Notes under the pieces: generated by a model
What the model saw: only the letters and a program-made list of their open reading frames with translations
Told to the model about the DNA's origin: nothing
Databases searched by the model: none
Assembly (NCBI RefSeq): GCF_022701175.1
Contig: NZ_CP078088.1
Span: 1,426,001-1,490,000 of the forward strand
Direction: 5' to 3'
Length of the DNA stretch: 64,000 nucleotides
Source: Allobaculum sp. Allo2
GTDB lineage: Bacteria > Bacillota_I > Bacilli_A > Erysipelotrichales > Erysipelotrichaceae
Made by a program: the position numbers and the translations under genes
Part shown: in pieces, positions 49,094-64,000 of the stretch
How the letters are laid out: every line of letters starts with the position of its first letter
Numbering within the stretch: position 1 is the first letter of the stretch

Positions 49094-52000
49094 ATGGCAG
49101 AAAAAGTAGAAAAATTTTCCAGTCCATGGATGGTAACACAGCTGCTGCCCATAACGCCTATGCGCTGACGGACATGAGCTGCATTTACCCGATCACACCA
49201 TCTTCCCCGATGGCTGAATCCATGGATGCCTGGGCTAGCCAGGGCCGCAAGAACACTTTCGGTGAAGTCGTTAAAATTGCGGAACTGCAGTCTGAAGCCG
49301 GTGCATCCGGTGCCGTTCACGGTGCTGCACAGGCCGGTGTTCTCCCAACAACATTTACCGCATCTCAGGGTCTTCTTCTGATGATCCCGAATATTTACAA
49401 ATGGGTTGGTGAAAACCTTCCAGTTGTACTTCACGTTGCGGCTCGTTCCCTTGCAAGCCGTTCTCTGAACATTTTCGGTGACCACTCTGACGTATATGCT
49501 GTTCGTCAGACCGGTATCCCAATGCTGGCCAGCCATTCCGTACAGGAAGTCATGGACCTTGCCGGTGTTGCTCACCTTGCCGCCATCAAGGCCCATACAC
49601 CGTTCCTTCACTTCTTCGACGGTTTCAGAACTTCTCACGAAGTAGACAAGATCGAAGTTTTCGATACAGACAAATACAAAGATCTGATCGACTACGAAGC
49701 TCTTGCTGAATTCAAGAAAAACGCTATGCAGCCGCATACGAACCCTGTTACACGCGGTGCCAACGAAAACGATGACATCTTCTTCCAGGGCGTAGAAGCT
49801 CGCAACGCACACTATGCAAACGTACCTGCAATCGTAGCTGACTACATGAAGAAAATCAGCGAGATCACAGGCCGTGAATATGCTCCTTTCACTTACTATG
49901 GTGATCCAGAAGCAGAAAACATCATCATCGCTATGGGTTCTGTAACCGAGACCGCTAAGGAAACCATCGATGAACTGAACAAAGCCGGTGAAAAAGTCGG
50001 CATGATCAAAGTTCATCTGTTCCGTCCGTTCTCCACAGAATACCTGGTTGACGTTCTTCCTTCCACCGTTAAGAAAATTGCTGTTCTTGACCGTTCCAAA
50101 GAAGGCGGCGCCCTCGGCGAACCTCTGTACCTCGATGTTGTAGCTGCTCTCAAGGACAAAGACATCCAGATCATCGGCGGACGCTATGGTCTTGGAAGCC
50201 ACGATACAGCTCCAAAACACATCAAGGCTGTATTCGATCACCTCAAAGGCGACGAACTCAAAAACGGATTCACCCTCGGTATCGTGGACGATGTTACCAA
50301 CACATCCCTCCCGTTCGATGATTCCTTCGTAATTGATGACGGCAAGACAACCGAGTGCCTCTTCTGGGGTCTTGGATCTGACGGTACTGTATCCGCCAAC
50401 AAGTCTTCCATCAAAATCATCGGTGACAACACCGACATGTACGCTCAGGGCTACTACGCTTACGACTCCAAGAAGGCCGGCGGCGTAACGCGTTCCCACC
50501 TGCGTTTCGGAAGCGAACCAATCCATAAAACGTACTACATCAACAACGCCGACTTCATTTCCGTATCTCTGGACTCCTACATGTTCAAATACGATCTGGC
50601 CAACAACCTGAAGAAAGGCGGAACCTTCCTGCTCAACACTTCCTTTGACAAGGACGAAATCGTTAAGCACATGCCTAACCGTCTGAAAAAGGAACTCGCT
50701 GACAAGGATGCTAAGTTCTACATCATCGATGCCAACAAGATTGCCGGCGAAATCGGAATGGGTCGTCGTACCAACACCATTCTGCAGTCTGCATTCTTCG
50801 CGCTGAACCCTCAGATTCTGCCATACGACACAGCTGTTGATCTGATGAAGAAAGCAGCGAAGAAATCCTATGGCAAGAAGGGCGACGATATCGTTCAGCT
50901 CAACTACAAAGCCATCGACATGGGTAAAGACGGACTTGTTGAAGTTGCAGTAGACAAAGCCTGGTCTGACCTGCCTGTAAGCGAACTCCGTCAGCCGACC
51001 GGCAACGCTTACTGGGATGAATATGCAGCTCGCATCAACGGCCTCGAAGGCTACAACATGCCTGTTTCCTCCTTCACCAAACACGGTGTTCTTGACGGAA
51101 CCATGCAGAACAACGCTGCATTCAACGAAAAACGTGCCATCGCCGTTAAAGTTCCGGAATGGGATCCTGAAAACTGCATTCAGTGCGGATTCTGCTCCTT
51201 CGTCTGCCCGCATGCTACAATCCGTATCTTCGCGCTGACACCGGAAGAAGTAAAAGACGCTCCGATGGAATTCGCTACGCTGCCTCTGATGGGCAAGAAA
51301 GATACCGACCTGCGTTTCCGCGTTCAGGTATCTCCAAGCAACTGCGTAGGCTGCGGTCTGTGCGTTTCTGAGTGCCCGGGCAAAAAGGCAACAAAGCCCT
51401 CAAGATGGTTGATGTCAACTCCCAGCTCGAGTACGATCCGCTGGCTGACTACCTCTTCAAGCACACCGAATACAAATCCGATCTGTTCCCGAAATCCACA
51501 ATCAAGGGTTCCCAGTTCCAGATGCCTTACTTCGAAGTACCTGGATCCTGCCCAGGATGCGGTGAAACGCCTTACTACCGTCTGGCTTCCCAGCTCTTCG
51601 GTAAAGACATGCAGATTGCCAACGCTACAGGATGCTCGTCCATCTACTGCGGTGCCAACCCGTCTACTCCGTTCGTAAAAGACAAAGACGGCAACGGAAC
51701 TGCATGGGCAAACTCCTGTTCGAAGACAACGCTGAATTCGGTTACGGTATGGCTCTTGCCAACAACCTGAACAAGGCGAAGATCCTGAAGATCATGGAAG
51801 ACAACCTGGATAAGGTTGCTCCGGAACTGAAGGAAAAATGGAAGCGTACATCGCTGCAGGCAACGATCGCGACAAACAGAGAGCTCTTGAACCAGAAATC
51901 AAGAAACTCGTCGCAGAAGCTGACTACGATGAAGACGTTAAGTCCCTCGCTGGATATGACCTGGTTGACAAGTCCAACTGGATCGTCGGCGGCGACGGAT

Positions 52001-52623
52001 GGGCTTACGATATCGGATACGGCGGACTTGACCACGTTCTGGCGAACAACGTAAACGTAAACGTCCTCGTTCTGGATACCGAAGTTTACTCCAACACAGG
52101 CGGACAGGCTTCCAAGTCTACTCCGAGATCCTCTGTTGCTAAATTCGCTGCTGGCGGTAAGACCACTGCGAAGAAAGACCTTGGCCAGATTGCCATGACT
52201 TACGGACACGTATATGTTGCTTCCGTCTGCATGGGTGCTGACAAGAACCAGACTCTGAAAGCCTTCCAGGAAGCTGAAGCTTACGATGGACCATCCCTGA
52301 TCATCGCTTACGCACCTTGCGCTGAGCACGGTATCAAGGGCGGCCTCGGCAACCATCAGCAGGTTCAGAGAGAAGCTGTTGAATGCGGATATGTTGACCT
52401 GTACCGTTACAACCCGGAAAACAAGGAACACCCGCTCACAATTGACTCCAAGAAAGAACCTGACTACTCCAAGATGGAAGCCTTCATGCTCAAGGAAGCT
52501 CGCTATGCACAGCTGGCTAAACTGAAAGGCAAAGAAGAATCCGATGCAATGTTCGCAAAAGCTGCTGCTGATGCAAAACGTCGCAGAGATCGTCTGAAAG
52601 CCATCGAAAAAGAAGGACTCTAA
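49094..52623 (+). CDS. nifJ: pyruvate:ferredoxin oxidoreductase (four frameshifts)
   Basis: About 1178 residues, the homodimeric single-chain enzyme. The N terminus, after repair, reads EKIFQSMDGNTAAAHNAYALTD, then CIYPITPSSPMAE (pyruvate site). The two [4Fe-4S] clusters are in CIQCGFCSFVCPH and CVGCGLCVSECPG. The thiamine-diphosphate domain has GSCPGCGETPYYRL, NATGCSSIYCG, GGDGWAYDIGYGGLDH and NTGGQASKSTP. Frame breaks near 49118, 51385, 51720 and 51835 are each healed by one base (A, A, C, A). It converts pyruvate and CoA to acetyl-CoA, CO2 and reduced ferredoxin, the central step of anaerobic fermentation. AAAGGAGG precedes the ATG. Confidence 0.96.
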
Positions 52624-52660
52624 GTCGAACGTTTCGCTGAATCCTACTGAATAAACAACT

Positions 52661-52694
52661 GGACCGATTCTTTTCGTAAGAAACGGTCCTTTTG
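52661..52694 (+). terminator. terminator after PFOR
   Basis: GGACCG pairs with CGGTCC, with an inner TTCTTTTCG/CGTAAGAA stretch, then TTTTG. Confidence 0.7.
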
Positions 52695-52822
52695 TCGTTT
52701 TCTGAAAAATCAGTCCATTCGCGGATCGGAAAAGCGGGTAGGCTGATGTGTAAGTCTGTGGTATAAATTCCGTATGCGGATAGATTTGAAATCCATATCC
52801 GATACAAAGAGGAATCTGAGAT

Positions 52823-53428
52823 ATGAAACGAAACAGAGACGTTTTAAAACGAGATAAAAAGAAATACAGAACATCGTCGACACAGCGGCTGAGGGCACTT
52901 TCGCTGTGTCTGTGCGGTGCGCTCATTCTTATGAGCGGCTGTTCGAATGCATCGTCCAGTACGAACACGGCCAGTTCTTCGAGCAGTGTCTCCAGCGCAC
53001 AGACCCAAACTCCAAAATTGGGCTCGAGCGAGGATTCGGGTACAGAGAAAGGGAAGACCGGCAAACGGGTTCGCCTTACACTCGATCAGGCTCTGACAAA
53101 GAAAAATAAGGATGAGCAGTTTGTTCTGCTCTATGTCAAGGACGACTGTTCGTACTGTGCCGAGTTCGATACCGTCCTCAATGAATTTCTGAAAGACCAC
53201 CCGCTGACGGTTTATGAAGTATCTCTGACCCAGGCAGAAGAAATGTACATTCCGGAAGATCGGGAAACGATGCTCGAGTATCTGACCGCCGGCGTCGGTC
53301 GAACACCTGCGCTCTATTACATTGAGTCTCAGGATAAGGTCAATCTTCTCGACCATACCGCAGATAATTATTCTCTCGACGGACTCAGACAGTTTGTAGA
53401 AAAATACGATCTGGAACGGCTGAACTAG
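52823..53428 (+). CDS. thioredoxin-fold lipoprotein
   Basis: 201 residues. A lipoprotein signal peptide with a long basic N region ends at lipobox LMSGC. A Ser/Thr-rich linker (ASSSTNTASSSSSVSSAQ) follows, then a thioredoxin-like domain: EQFVLLYVKDDCSYCAEFDTVL (CxxC active site), a strand with VGRTPALYYI (the cis-proline position) and a C-terminal helix. AGAGGAA precedes the ATG. It is expected on the outer face of the membrane, where it could reduce or oxidise disulfides or act as a bacteriocin-accessory (PedB/TlpA-like) protein. The frame is intact. Confidence 0.82.
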   Translation: MKRNRDVLKRDKKKYRTSSTQRLRALSLCLCGALILMSGCSNASSSTNTASSSSSVSSAQTQTPKLGSSEDSGTEKGKTGKRVRLTLDQALTKKNKDEQFVLLYVKDDCSYCAEFDTVLNEFLKDHPLTVYEVSLTQAEEMYIPEDRETMLEYLTAGVGRTPALYYIESQDKVNLLDHTADNYSLDGLRQFVEKYDLERLN

Positions 53429-53438
53429 CCGTTCTTTT
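53414..53438 (+). terminator. terminator after the lipoprotein gene
   Basis: AACGGC pairs with GCCGTT overlapping the stop codon, followed by CTTTTA. Confidence 0.7.
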
Positions 53439-53687
53439 ATTTGAGCGCAAGAAGGCGGGAACTGGTAAGCCGTTCTAATCAAAATCGACAGCGACAAGTC
53501 CAGTGCAATTTTGAAAAACTGTGAAATAAAACTGCATACGCGTGATAAAAAATGGAAAAGACTGTAAAAGATGAATTTGTATACCAGTCGCTGAACGTAT
53601 GTGCAGGATAAATAGACACGAACATTTGCACTATTTGTAAAAATTAATAAAAATCCTTACCGATTCAATACATTTTACACTTTTTGT

Positions 53688-53701
53688 GAAAGCGCTTTTT
53701 C
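53688..53701 (+). promoter_or_regulatory. cre site (catabolite control, CcpA type) of the GH31 gene
   Basis: TGAAAGCGCTTTTC matches the cre consensus closely. It lies just upstream of the -10 box TAAAAT (53718-53723), so CcpA binding would block the promoter when preferred sugars are present. The remaining sequence 53439-53687 has no gene. Confidence 0.65.
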
Positions 53702-53805
53702 CGTTTTAACTATTGTTTAAAATAGTCGTAGGTCTCAGACCGCTTTCAGTTTTCCGGATTCGGGCAAATTATGACGGAAAACAAACCTAAGAAAGGAAGG
53801 ATTCT

Positions 53806-56800
53806 GTGAAATTCCATAAAAGATTTGCGCTGGCTGCACTTTCTGCTGCGACTTCTTTAGGAACGGTTGTTACCGCTATGCCGGTGACGATTCAGGCTGA
53901 AGAAGTGAATTCCAACGCAATTTCCAAAGTTGAAAAGGGTTCGAAAGACAACGTGATTAACGTTACCTTCGCGGATGGCAATCAAGGGCGGATTACATTT
54001 CTCGAAGAAAGCATCTTCCGTTACAACATCGACCCAACCAAGCAGTTCTCGAAGTATGCAACGGATAGCGGCACTGCCAAAATCCAGGCACAGCCGGATG
54101 AATCGGGTACGTATACGCATCCAGCCGCTTCGATTGCAGAAGATGATGCTAAATTCACCATTTCCTGCGGCACTACGAAAATTGAATTTTCAAAAACCGA
54201 CGGCAAAATGACCGTCAAATCCGGCGATAAGACGGTTATGCAGGAAAAGGAACCGCTTATCCTTTCGCCAAGCGGAACCGCGCAGAAACTCGTCTCCAAT
54301 GAAGGCGAAGATTTCTATGGCGGCGGTACCCAGAACGGACGTTTCGTTCATACCGGCGAATCGATCTCCATTTCCAATACGAACAACTGGACCGATGGGG
54401 GCGTCGCTTCGCCAAACCCGTTCTACTGGTCCACAAACGGTTACGGTGTGCTGCGCAACACCTTCAAACCAGGTACGTATGATTTTGGTAAAACTACCGA
54501 CGGCACCGTTTCCGCTCAGCATGAAGAGCGGGAATTCGACGCCTACTATTTCGTATCTGGCGCCGATGAAAAGGCACAGGTGTCCAAAGACCTGCTGCAG
54601 GATTACTTCAAAGTTACCGGCAATCCGGTTCTGCTTCCAGAATATGCGTTCTATCTGGGCCATCTGAACTGTTACAACCGTGACTCCTGGGATACAACCG
54701 GCAGTAAAGGATGGACAATCAAAGGCAGCGAACCTTCAACTTCTGCGGGAACTACGCTTTATGAAAACGGTATGGCATCCGGATACATTTTGCCAGAAGG
54801 AACTCATGCGGAATCTCTGAACGGCGTAAAACCGACCGTCAATGCAGACAAATTCAAAGCAGCGGATGCGCCGCGTGAGTATTCAGCTCGTGCGGTTATC
54901 GACCGTTATCAAGCTAACGATATGCCATTTGGCTGGTTCCTGCCAAACGATGGTTATGGATGCGGCTATGGCCAGAATGGTTACGATCAGTCAGGCGGAA
55001 CAGAAGCCGAACGACAGGCTTCTCTGGATGCCAACCTGCAGAACCTGCACGATTTCACCGAATATGCCAATGCACATGGCGTATCGACCGGTCTCTGGAC
55101 ACAGTCCAACCTGTCTCCAATCGCTTCCGAAAAACAGCAGCTCGTTCGTGACTTCAGGGGCGAGGTAAACACAGGCGGTATTACTACGCTTAAAACCGAC
55201 GTAGCCTGGGTAGGTTCGGGCTATACCTTCGGTCTGAACGGCATCAAAACCGCTTACGATATCGTAACGGGCGACGTTTCCACTCGTCCAAACATTGTTA
55301 CCCTAGACGGCTGGGCCGGAACACAGCGTTACGGTGCAATCTGGACCGGCGACCAGTACGGCGGAAACTGGGAATACATCCGTTTCCACATTCCGACATA
55401 TATTGGTCAGTCCTCTCCGGAAACCCGAACATTGGATCCGATATGGACGGTATTTTCGGCGGTGCACCAATTATCGCTACTCGTGACTACCAGTGGAAGA
55501 CGTTCACCACGACTATGCTGGACATGGACGGCTGGGGCTCCTATGTTAAATCTCCATACACCCATGGCGATCCGTATACCGGCATCTCCAGAATGTACCT
55601 CAAGCTGAAAGCTCAGCTGATGCCATACATTTATACATCTGCCGCTTCGGCTGCCAACATTGAATTTGGCAAGGACGGCACCGGCAACAATGACCAGGGT
55701 CTGCCAATGATCCGTGCCATGATGCTCGCGGATGATTCCGACTATGCCGCTTCCAAAGCAACACAGTATCAGTATCTGTTTGGCGACGCGTTCCTCGTTG
55801 CTCCAGTTTATCAGGATACCGAGATGGATGAAGAAACCGGAAATGACGTTCGTAACGACATCTTCCTGCCAGGCGACGAAAACGATACCTGGATCGACTA
55901 CTTCACCGGCGAACAGTACAAAGGCGGCCAGATCATTTCCAACTTTGACGCACCGCTCTGGAAACTCCCGCTCTTCGTTCGCGGCGGAAGCATTATTCCA
56001 ATGTACGAAGAAAACAACAACCCGGTAGCCATTTCCGAAGACAACCCGGATGGTCTCGACAAGACAAAACGTATTGTTGAATTCTATCCGCAGGGAACAA
56101 CAGACTACACCTTGTACGAAGATGACGGCATGACCGCCAACTCGACCATTACAGAAGATGATGACTACGGCACGATCAACTCCATCAACTACGGCGATCA
56201 TGTCGAAACGCACTTTACTTCCGCTGTAAACGGCGATAAGGCAGTATTAACCGCTGAAGCCAGCAAGGGTACATACGAAGGCTACGATTCCAACCGCCAG
56301 ACCAAGTTTGTTGTGAACGTATCCAAGAAGCCGACATCCGTTCAGATCAACGGTGCGGCAGGAAATGAAGTCGCTTCGCTTGATGCGTTTGAAAAGCTTG
56401 GCGAAAACGAATCCGGCTGGTTCTACGATGCAGAGCCAGAAATGAACAAATACGCTGGTGATGAAGACTTTGCGAATATGCATATCATCAATGCACCGAA
56501 AGTTTACGTGAAGTTTGCGAAAACGGATGTAAACAAAAACGCGCAGACCGCAACCATCAACGGTTTCGAAAATACGCAGGCATCCGGCAAGGATGTTCTC
56601 GTTGAGTCGATCCCGGCTCCAGTTCTGAGTGCTCCGGCAGAAGATAAAATTACTTCTTCTTCGATCGAACTTTCCTGGCCGGCAGTAGACGGCGCAACTG
56701 GTTATGACGTAATGGTCGGCAGCCAGATCTACCACACAGAAAAACCAAAACTGAAACTCAGCGATCAGCCATTCAATACCGCGTTTACGTTCAAGGCCAG

Positions 56801-59704
56801 AACCAGAACGGCAGACGGCTATTCCAACTGGTCCAGTGAACTCACCGTTTCTACTCTGGATGACCCGTGGAGAAATACCCCGACACCAGAAAGCATTACC
56901 TGGACTGGCGATATTTACGGCAACCACGATCCAGAACTTGCCTTTGACCACATTTATCAGTCCGGCGACGGCGGCTTCCACTCCGGCGGAAAAGCCATCG
57001 GCGAAAGCATGACCGTAGATCTTGGTCTGATCTATGATCTCGATTCGATCGAATACTATCCGCGTGACGACCGCGGCAACGGTACCGTAACGTCCATGGA
57101 TATCGCCCTCTCTCTGGATGGCGTACACTGGACCGATCTGGAGCGCCAGAACTGGGAACGCAGTGCCGAGACAAAAGTTGTTGACCTGAAAACGGCCAGC
57201 AATTCCGCAGCACGTTATGTCCGTCTGATTCCAAGAGCTTCGGTAGGCAATTTCTTCTCTGCCAGCGAAATCCGCATCAATAAGAAAGACGGAACCAACG
57301 GCTGGGCATTAGGAAGCAACCTGCAGCGTGCAGAAGTCAGCGATGCAGACTACTCGAACATGAAGAACTATCTGGGTCTCCAGAAATCCGAACCAGACAC
57401 TTCGACATTCGACAGTCAGATCGCAGCGCATCATGCGGACCTGAACAACAACAACATTTACGACGTATACGATTACTCTTTCACCATGAAGGCACTCGAT
57501 GGCGGAACGACCAAGGCAGGCGAACCGTCCGGCAACCTGTTCTTCATGGCCGACAAGACGACCTTCAATGCAGGAGATATCGTTACCGTTTCGCTTTACG
57601 GCAACAATATCCAGAATGCCAATGCTCTGGGTGCTCTCTTCAATTACAGCACGGACACGTTTGAAGCCCTCGTTCCAGGCGGAACATCCGGTGTAACCGG
57701 TTCACCGTTCCTTGGCGATATGGAAGACCTCAGCCGTGTAAGAACGTATACTGACAAGCACGGTACAGTCAACGTGGCCTTCGCTAACCGAGGAGATAAA
57801 GCCCTCTATTCCGGTACCCGTGTAGTGGCTGCCTTCCAGCTGAAGGCGAAGAAAGCCGGCACCAGTGCGGATATCAACCTGGCGCAGAACACAATGGTGA
57901 TCGGCCCGACCGGTTCCTGCATCGATCGCACCTACGAGCATGGATTTGATCCAGATTCCGTTCCTGCTCCGCAGGATAAAGTGCTCGCACGTTCGGATCT
58001 GAACATGACGATCACCAACGAAGCCCTGCCAACGGATGACGGTACAAACGTACAGACTCTTATCCAGCAGGAAAACTTCGACGGACTCTTTAACGGCTCG
58101 GACGGCCGCGACTTTGAGTTCACATGGAAAACGGATGGATCTGCATGGGATGTAAATACCCATAAAGTTCCAGTGACCATCCATATGGGCTTAAAAGAAC
58201 CGGCTCCGCTCAAGAGCTTCCGCGTGACGGCTGGCGCGCTTACCTCAAATGGTAAAGTACGTAAAGTCAGTGCAAAAATCACCTTTGCGGACGGATCGAA
58301 GGAAACCTATTCCGGCGGCAATTACGATCAGCCATCGACGGAATACACCTTCACTATCCCGGATGCTAAGAAAAACGTAAACGTTACAAACATCGATTTC
58401 ACCGTTGAAGAAAGCGGCAGTGCAACGGCGAGTGATGCGGATCCGACCAACGGAACCCTTACGCTCTGCGAGTTCTACATCACCCAGCCGGGTGCAATCG
58501 CGGTTGAATCGATTACAGCCGATTCCACGAACAAAAAACAGCTGAACCTCGGTTCCATCAGTGAAGTGAACGCAACGGTTACTCCGTCGCAGGCTTCCGG
58601 CGTATTCACCGTTTCCTCTTCTGACGAAGATGTAGCTGCAGTTGACTGCGTACAGGATGGCGGCGACGTTACCTGGTATGTTATCGGTAAGAAAGCGGGT
58701 AAAGCGACCATTACTGTGGCTTCCGCAACCGACCCAGCTAAGACAGCGTCGTACGAAGTAGAAGTTGGAAACTTCATTGATCTTACTGAGCTGAACGCAG
58801 CCATCGCCCGTGCCGAAAAGACACTGGCAGACGGCATCGTTCTGGATTCTTCCAAACCGGATCTGGAAGCGGCTATTAAAAAGCAAAAGACGCTCTCGCT
58901 TCCAATTCGCAGGATACAGTCGACTATGCGACCGTTGAACTGCTTAACGTTCTGAGTTCTCTGCAGTATCGTGCACCGATGAAGTCCCATCTGATCAACT
59001 ACACCGGCGATGAAGGCGTAGTCGTAGACAGCGGTTCTTCCCAGTGCAACGATGAAATGGAAGGTGACGGCTTAGGTACATTCGACGCTTCCCTCGATAA
59101 GGATGAGTCGACCTACTGGCATTCCAACTGGTCGACCGCAAGCGGCATGCCGCAGTACGTACTCTACGATCTGGGCAAGTCCTATGATCTGACGGACGTA
59201 TCGTTCCTGCCGCGCGTAGGACGCTACAACGGCGACATGTTCGAAGTGGAACTCCTTGCTGGAAATGACAAAGACAACCTGACTTCGGTCGGTACCTGGA
59301 CATTTGAACACGGTGCAAAACAGCTGACCGACCGCGGATGGAAGACAATGACCTTCTCGAGCATAAATGCACGCTATGTTGAAGTGAAAGTCCTCAAGTC
59401 CGGCGGTGACCAGCTCGATTCCTATGCATCCATGGCAGAAATCAACTTCTATGCAGCAGAAGCCTTCAAGGCGGACGATGTGGATACCACACAGCTGAAA
59501 CTGGCTGTCGATACCGCTAAGGCTCTCAATGCCGAAGATTACGTCCAGAACGCAGCATGGACTGCACTGGAGGATGCCATTGCCGAGGCCGAAGAAATGA
59601 TTGAAAGCCCGAGAAGCCAGGCTGTAGTCAACAGCATTGCTCTCAAGCTCAACCAGGCTCTGCTCAATGCCCGCATCAAACCAAGTGCAGAAAAACTTGC
59701 CTAA
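53806..59704 (+). CDS. secreted multi-modular GH31 glycoside hydrolase (two frameshifts)
   Basis: About 1967 residues, GTG start after GAAAGGAAGG, with a Sec signal peptide ending near IQAEE. The GH31 catalytic domain (about 30-830) has the nucleophile Asp in TTLKTDVAWVGSG (about 465) and the acid/base Asp in GSDMDGIFGG (about 546). Then come a fibronectin-III-like domain (about 940), an F5/8-type carbohydrate-binding module (about 1018-1160), a dockerin-like segment DLNNNNIYDVYDYSF, a cohesin-like domain (about 1243-1370), an NPCBM-like domain, a Big2-like domain, a FIVAR-like helical bundle, a second F5/8 module and a final helical bundle. No LPXTG anchor. Breaks near 55424 and 58882 are healed by one base. 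It probably cleaves host glycans such as alpha-galactosides or alpha-GalNAc. Confidence 0.87.
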
Positions 59705-59762
59705 CTGAACTAACCGGATTTCATCGAAGCGCTTCGAAAATCCAATTCAGGCTTTATAAATG

Positions 59763-59796
59763 GCGGCAGCCCCAGACGGGACTGCCGCTTTTTTGA
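59763..59796 (+). terminator. terminator after the GH31 gene
   Basis: GCGGCAGCCC pairs with GGGACTGCCGC, followed by TTTTTT. Confidence 0.85.
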
Positions 59797-59916
59797 ATGG
59801 AACGACAAAGACCGTACATCCGGAATCAGGGAAACGGGAAAAGCCGGCTGCCCCACAGGGCTGGACATCGACATTGTCTCTGTATGTAATAAAATAAACA
59901 TACACAGGCAAAAATC

Positions 59917-60044
59917 ATGAAAGCTTTGTGCAAATCGCGATCAGCCTGACAGCTGCTTCTGTTCTTGGAGTTCTTACGATCGTTTCGAACGGACCCAACG
60001 AGAAAAATCAGAACGGTCGAACGATGCCCGAAGCTTACATGTGA
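59917..60044 (+). CDS. possible 42-residue membrane peptide (one frameshift)
   Basis: With one more T in the run near 59929 the frame reads MKAFVQIAISLTAASVLGVL... then a hydrophilic end, stopping at 60044. One helix with no other signal. The ribosome binding site is weak (ACAGG). It could be chance; the rest of 59798-60197 has no gene. Confidence 0.3.
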
Positions 60045-60197
60045 TATAAACTGCTCTGTCTGGATCGGTTTTATGCGGAAAGACTGGACTTAAAAGGATT
60101 CCTTGAATTCATTATCGTTCCGGATTTATGAAATACTTCGTCTTCCGATGCACAATGCAAGGGCAGAGCCGCTTTGGATAAGGAGAAAAGCTTAGTT

Positions 60198-63862
<3,665 letters not shown>

Positions 63863-63922
63863 GCCGGAGCCGATTAAAATCCTGCTTAGAAACAAGAATT
63901 AAGCGACGATTCAGCCCCAAAT

Positions 63923-63963
63923 GAAGACAGCCGGTTTCCCTTGCGGGAAGCCGGCTGTCTTTG
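63923..63963 (+). terminator. terminator after lacZ
   Basis: AAGACAGCCGG pairs with CCGGCTGTCTT, with inner TCCC/GGGA pairing, and ends in TT. Confidence 0.85.
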
Positions 63964-64000
63964 GCAGGAAATCATTATTTCGTATAGAAACGATACAAAA

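Noticed and set aside
49090-51213. 707-codon minus-strand open frame opposite PFOR
   Set aside because: Codon-structure shadow of the PFOR gene. The plus-strand frame has all PFOR motifs.

Overview
The window is one chromosomal stretch of a low-GC-lineage Gram-positive bacterium (Bacillota) with fairly high GC. An Erysipelotrichia-like gut anaerobe fits best. This is an inference from AGGAGG-type ribosome binding sites, T-box leaders, a secG-rnr pair, pyruvate:ferredoxin oxidoreductase, ECF, XpaC/TelA and SdpR/SdpI proteins, and a secreted modular GH31 enzyme. No rRNA or tRNA gene was seen.

The dominant feature of the data is about 58 single-base frameshifts in about 25 otherwise intact genes. 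Nearly all sit in A or T runs, and nearly all are repaired by adding one base to the run. I read these as uncorrected homopolymer sequencing or assembly errors, so genes are annotated across them as single CDSs.

Layout. 1-6 kb: LacI-type regulator divergent from galactokinase, a NagD-like HAD phosphatase, secG and RNase R. 6-14 kb: secreted V8-like protease with a repeat domain, an AAA+ ATPase coupled to a small unknown protein, then an ankyrin protein with an EF-G-like GTPase. 14-20 kb: a fluoride-riboswitch-controlled cation/proton antiporter, an ABC exporter, and two minus-strand genes (a membrane protein and an SseB-macro fusion). 20-26 kb: ECF S component, SdpR/SdpI pair, PTS enzyme I, XpaC-TelA. 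26-33 kb: a Trp T-box in front of an ABC transporter (substrate-binding lipoprotein, permease, ATPase) and a Val T-box in front of valS. 33-44 kb: an acyl-CoA dehydrogenase/EtfA/rubredoxin fusion, BipA GTPase, an esterase, an unrecognised protein of about 800 residues, a NifU-domain protein, a PAP2-like membrane protein and pgi. 44-49 kb: an ion-channel gene cut off by an IS3-family element that abuts a second, truncated IS3-family element. 49-64 kb: PFOR, a thioredoxin-like lipoprotein, a cre-controlled secreted GH31 enzyme with carbohydrate-binding modules, and a GH2 beta-galactosidase with a long charged tail.

Together the genes suggest a fermentative anaerobe that takes up PTS sugars, cleaves host or dietary galactosides outside (GH31) and inside (GH2) the cell, feeds galactose to GalK, and oxidises pyruvate through PFOR. 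The most notable regulatory finding is the fluoride riboswitch with a complete terminator/antiterminator. The most notable protein architectures are the ACAD-EtfA-rubredoxin fusion, the SseB-macro fusion, and charged tails on several unrelated cytosolic proteins.
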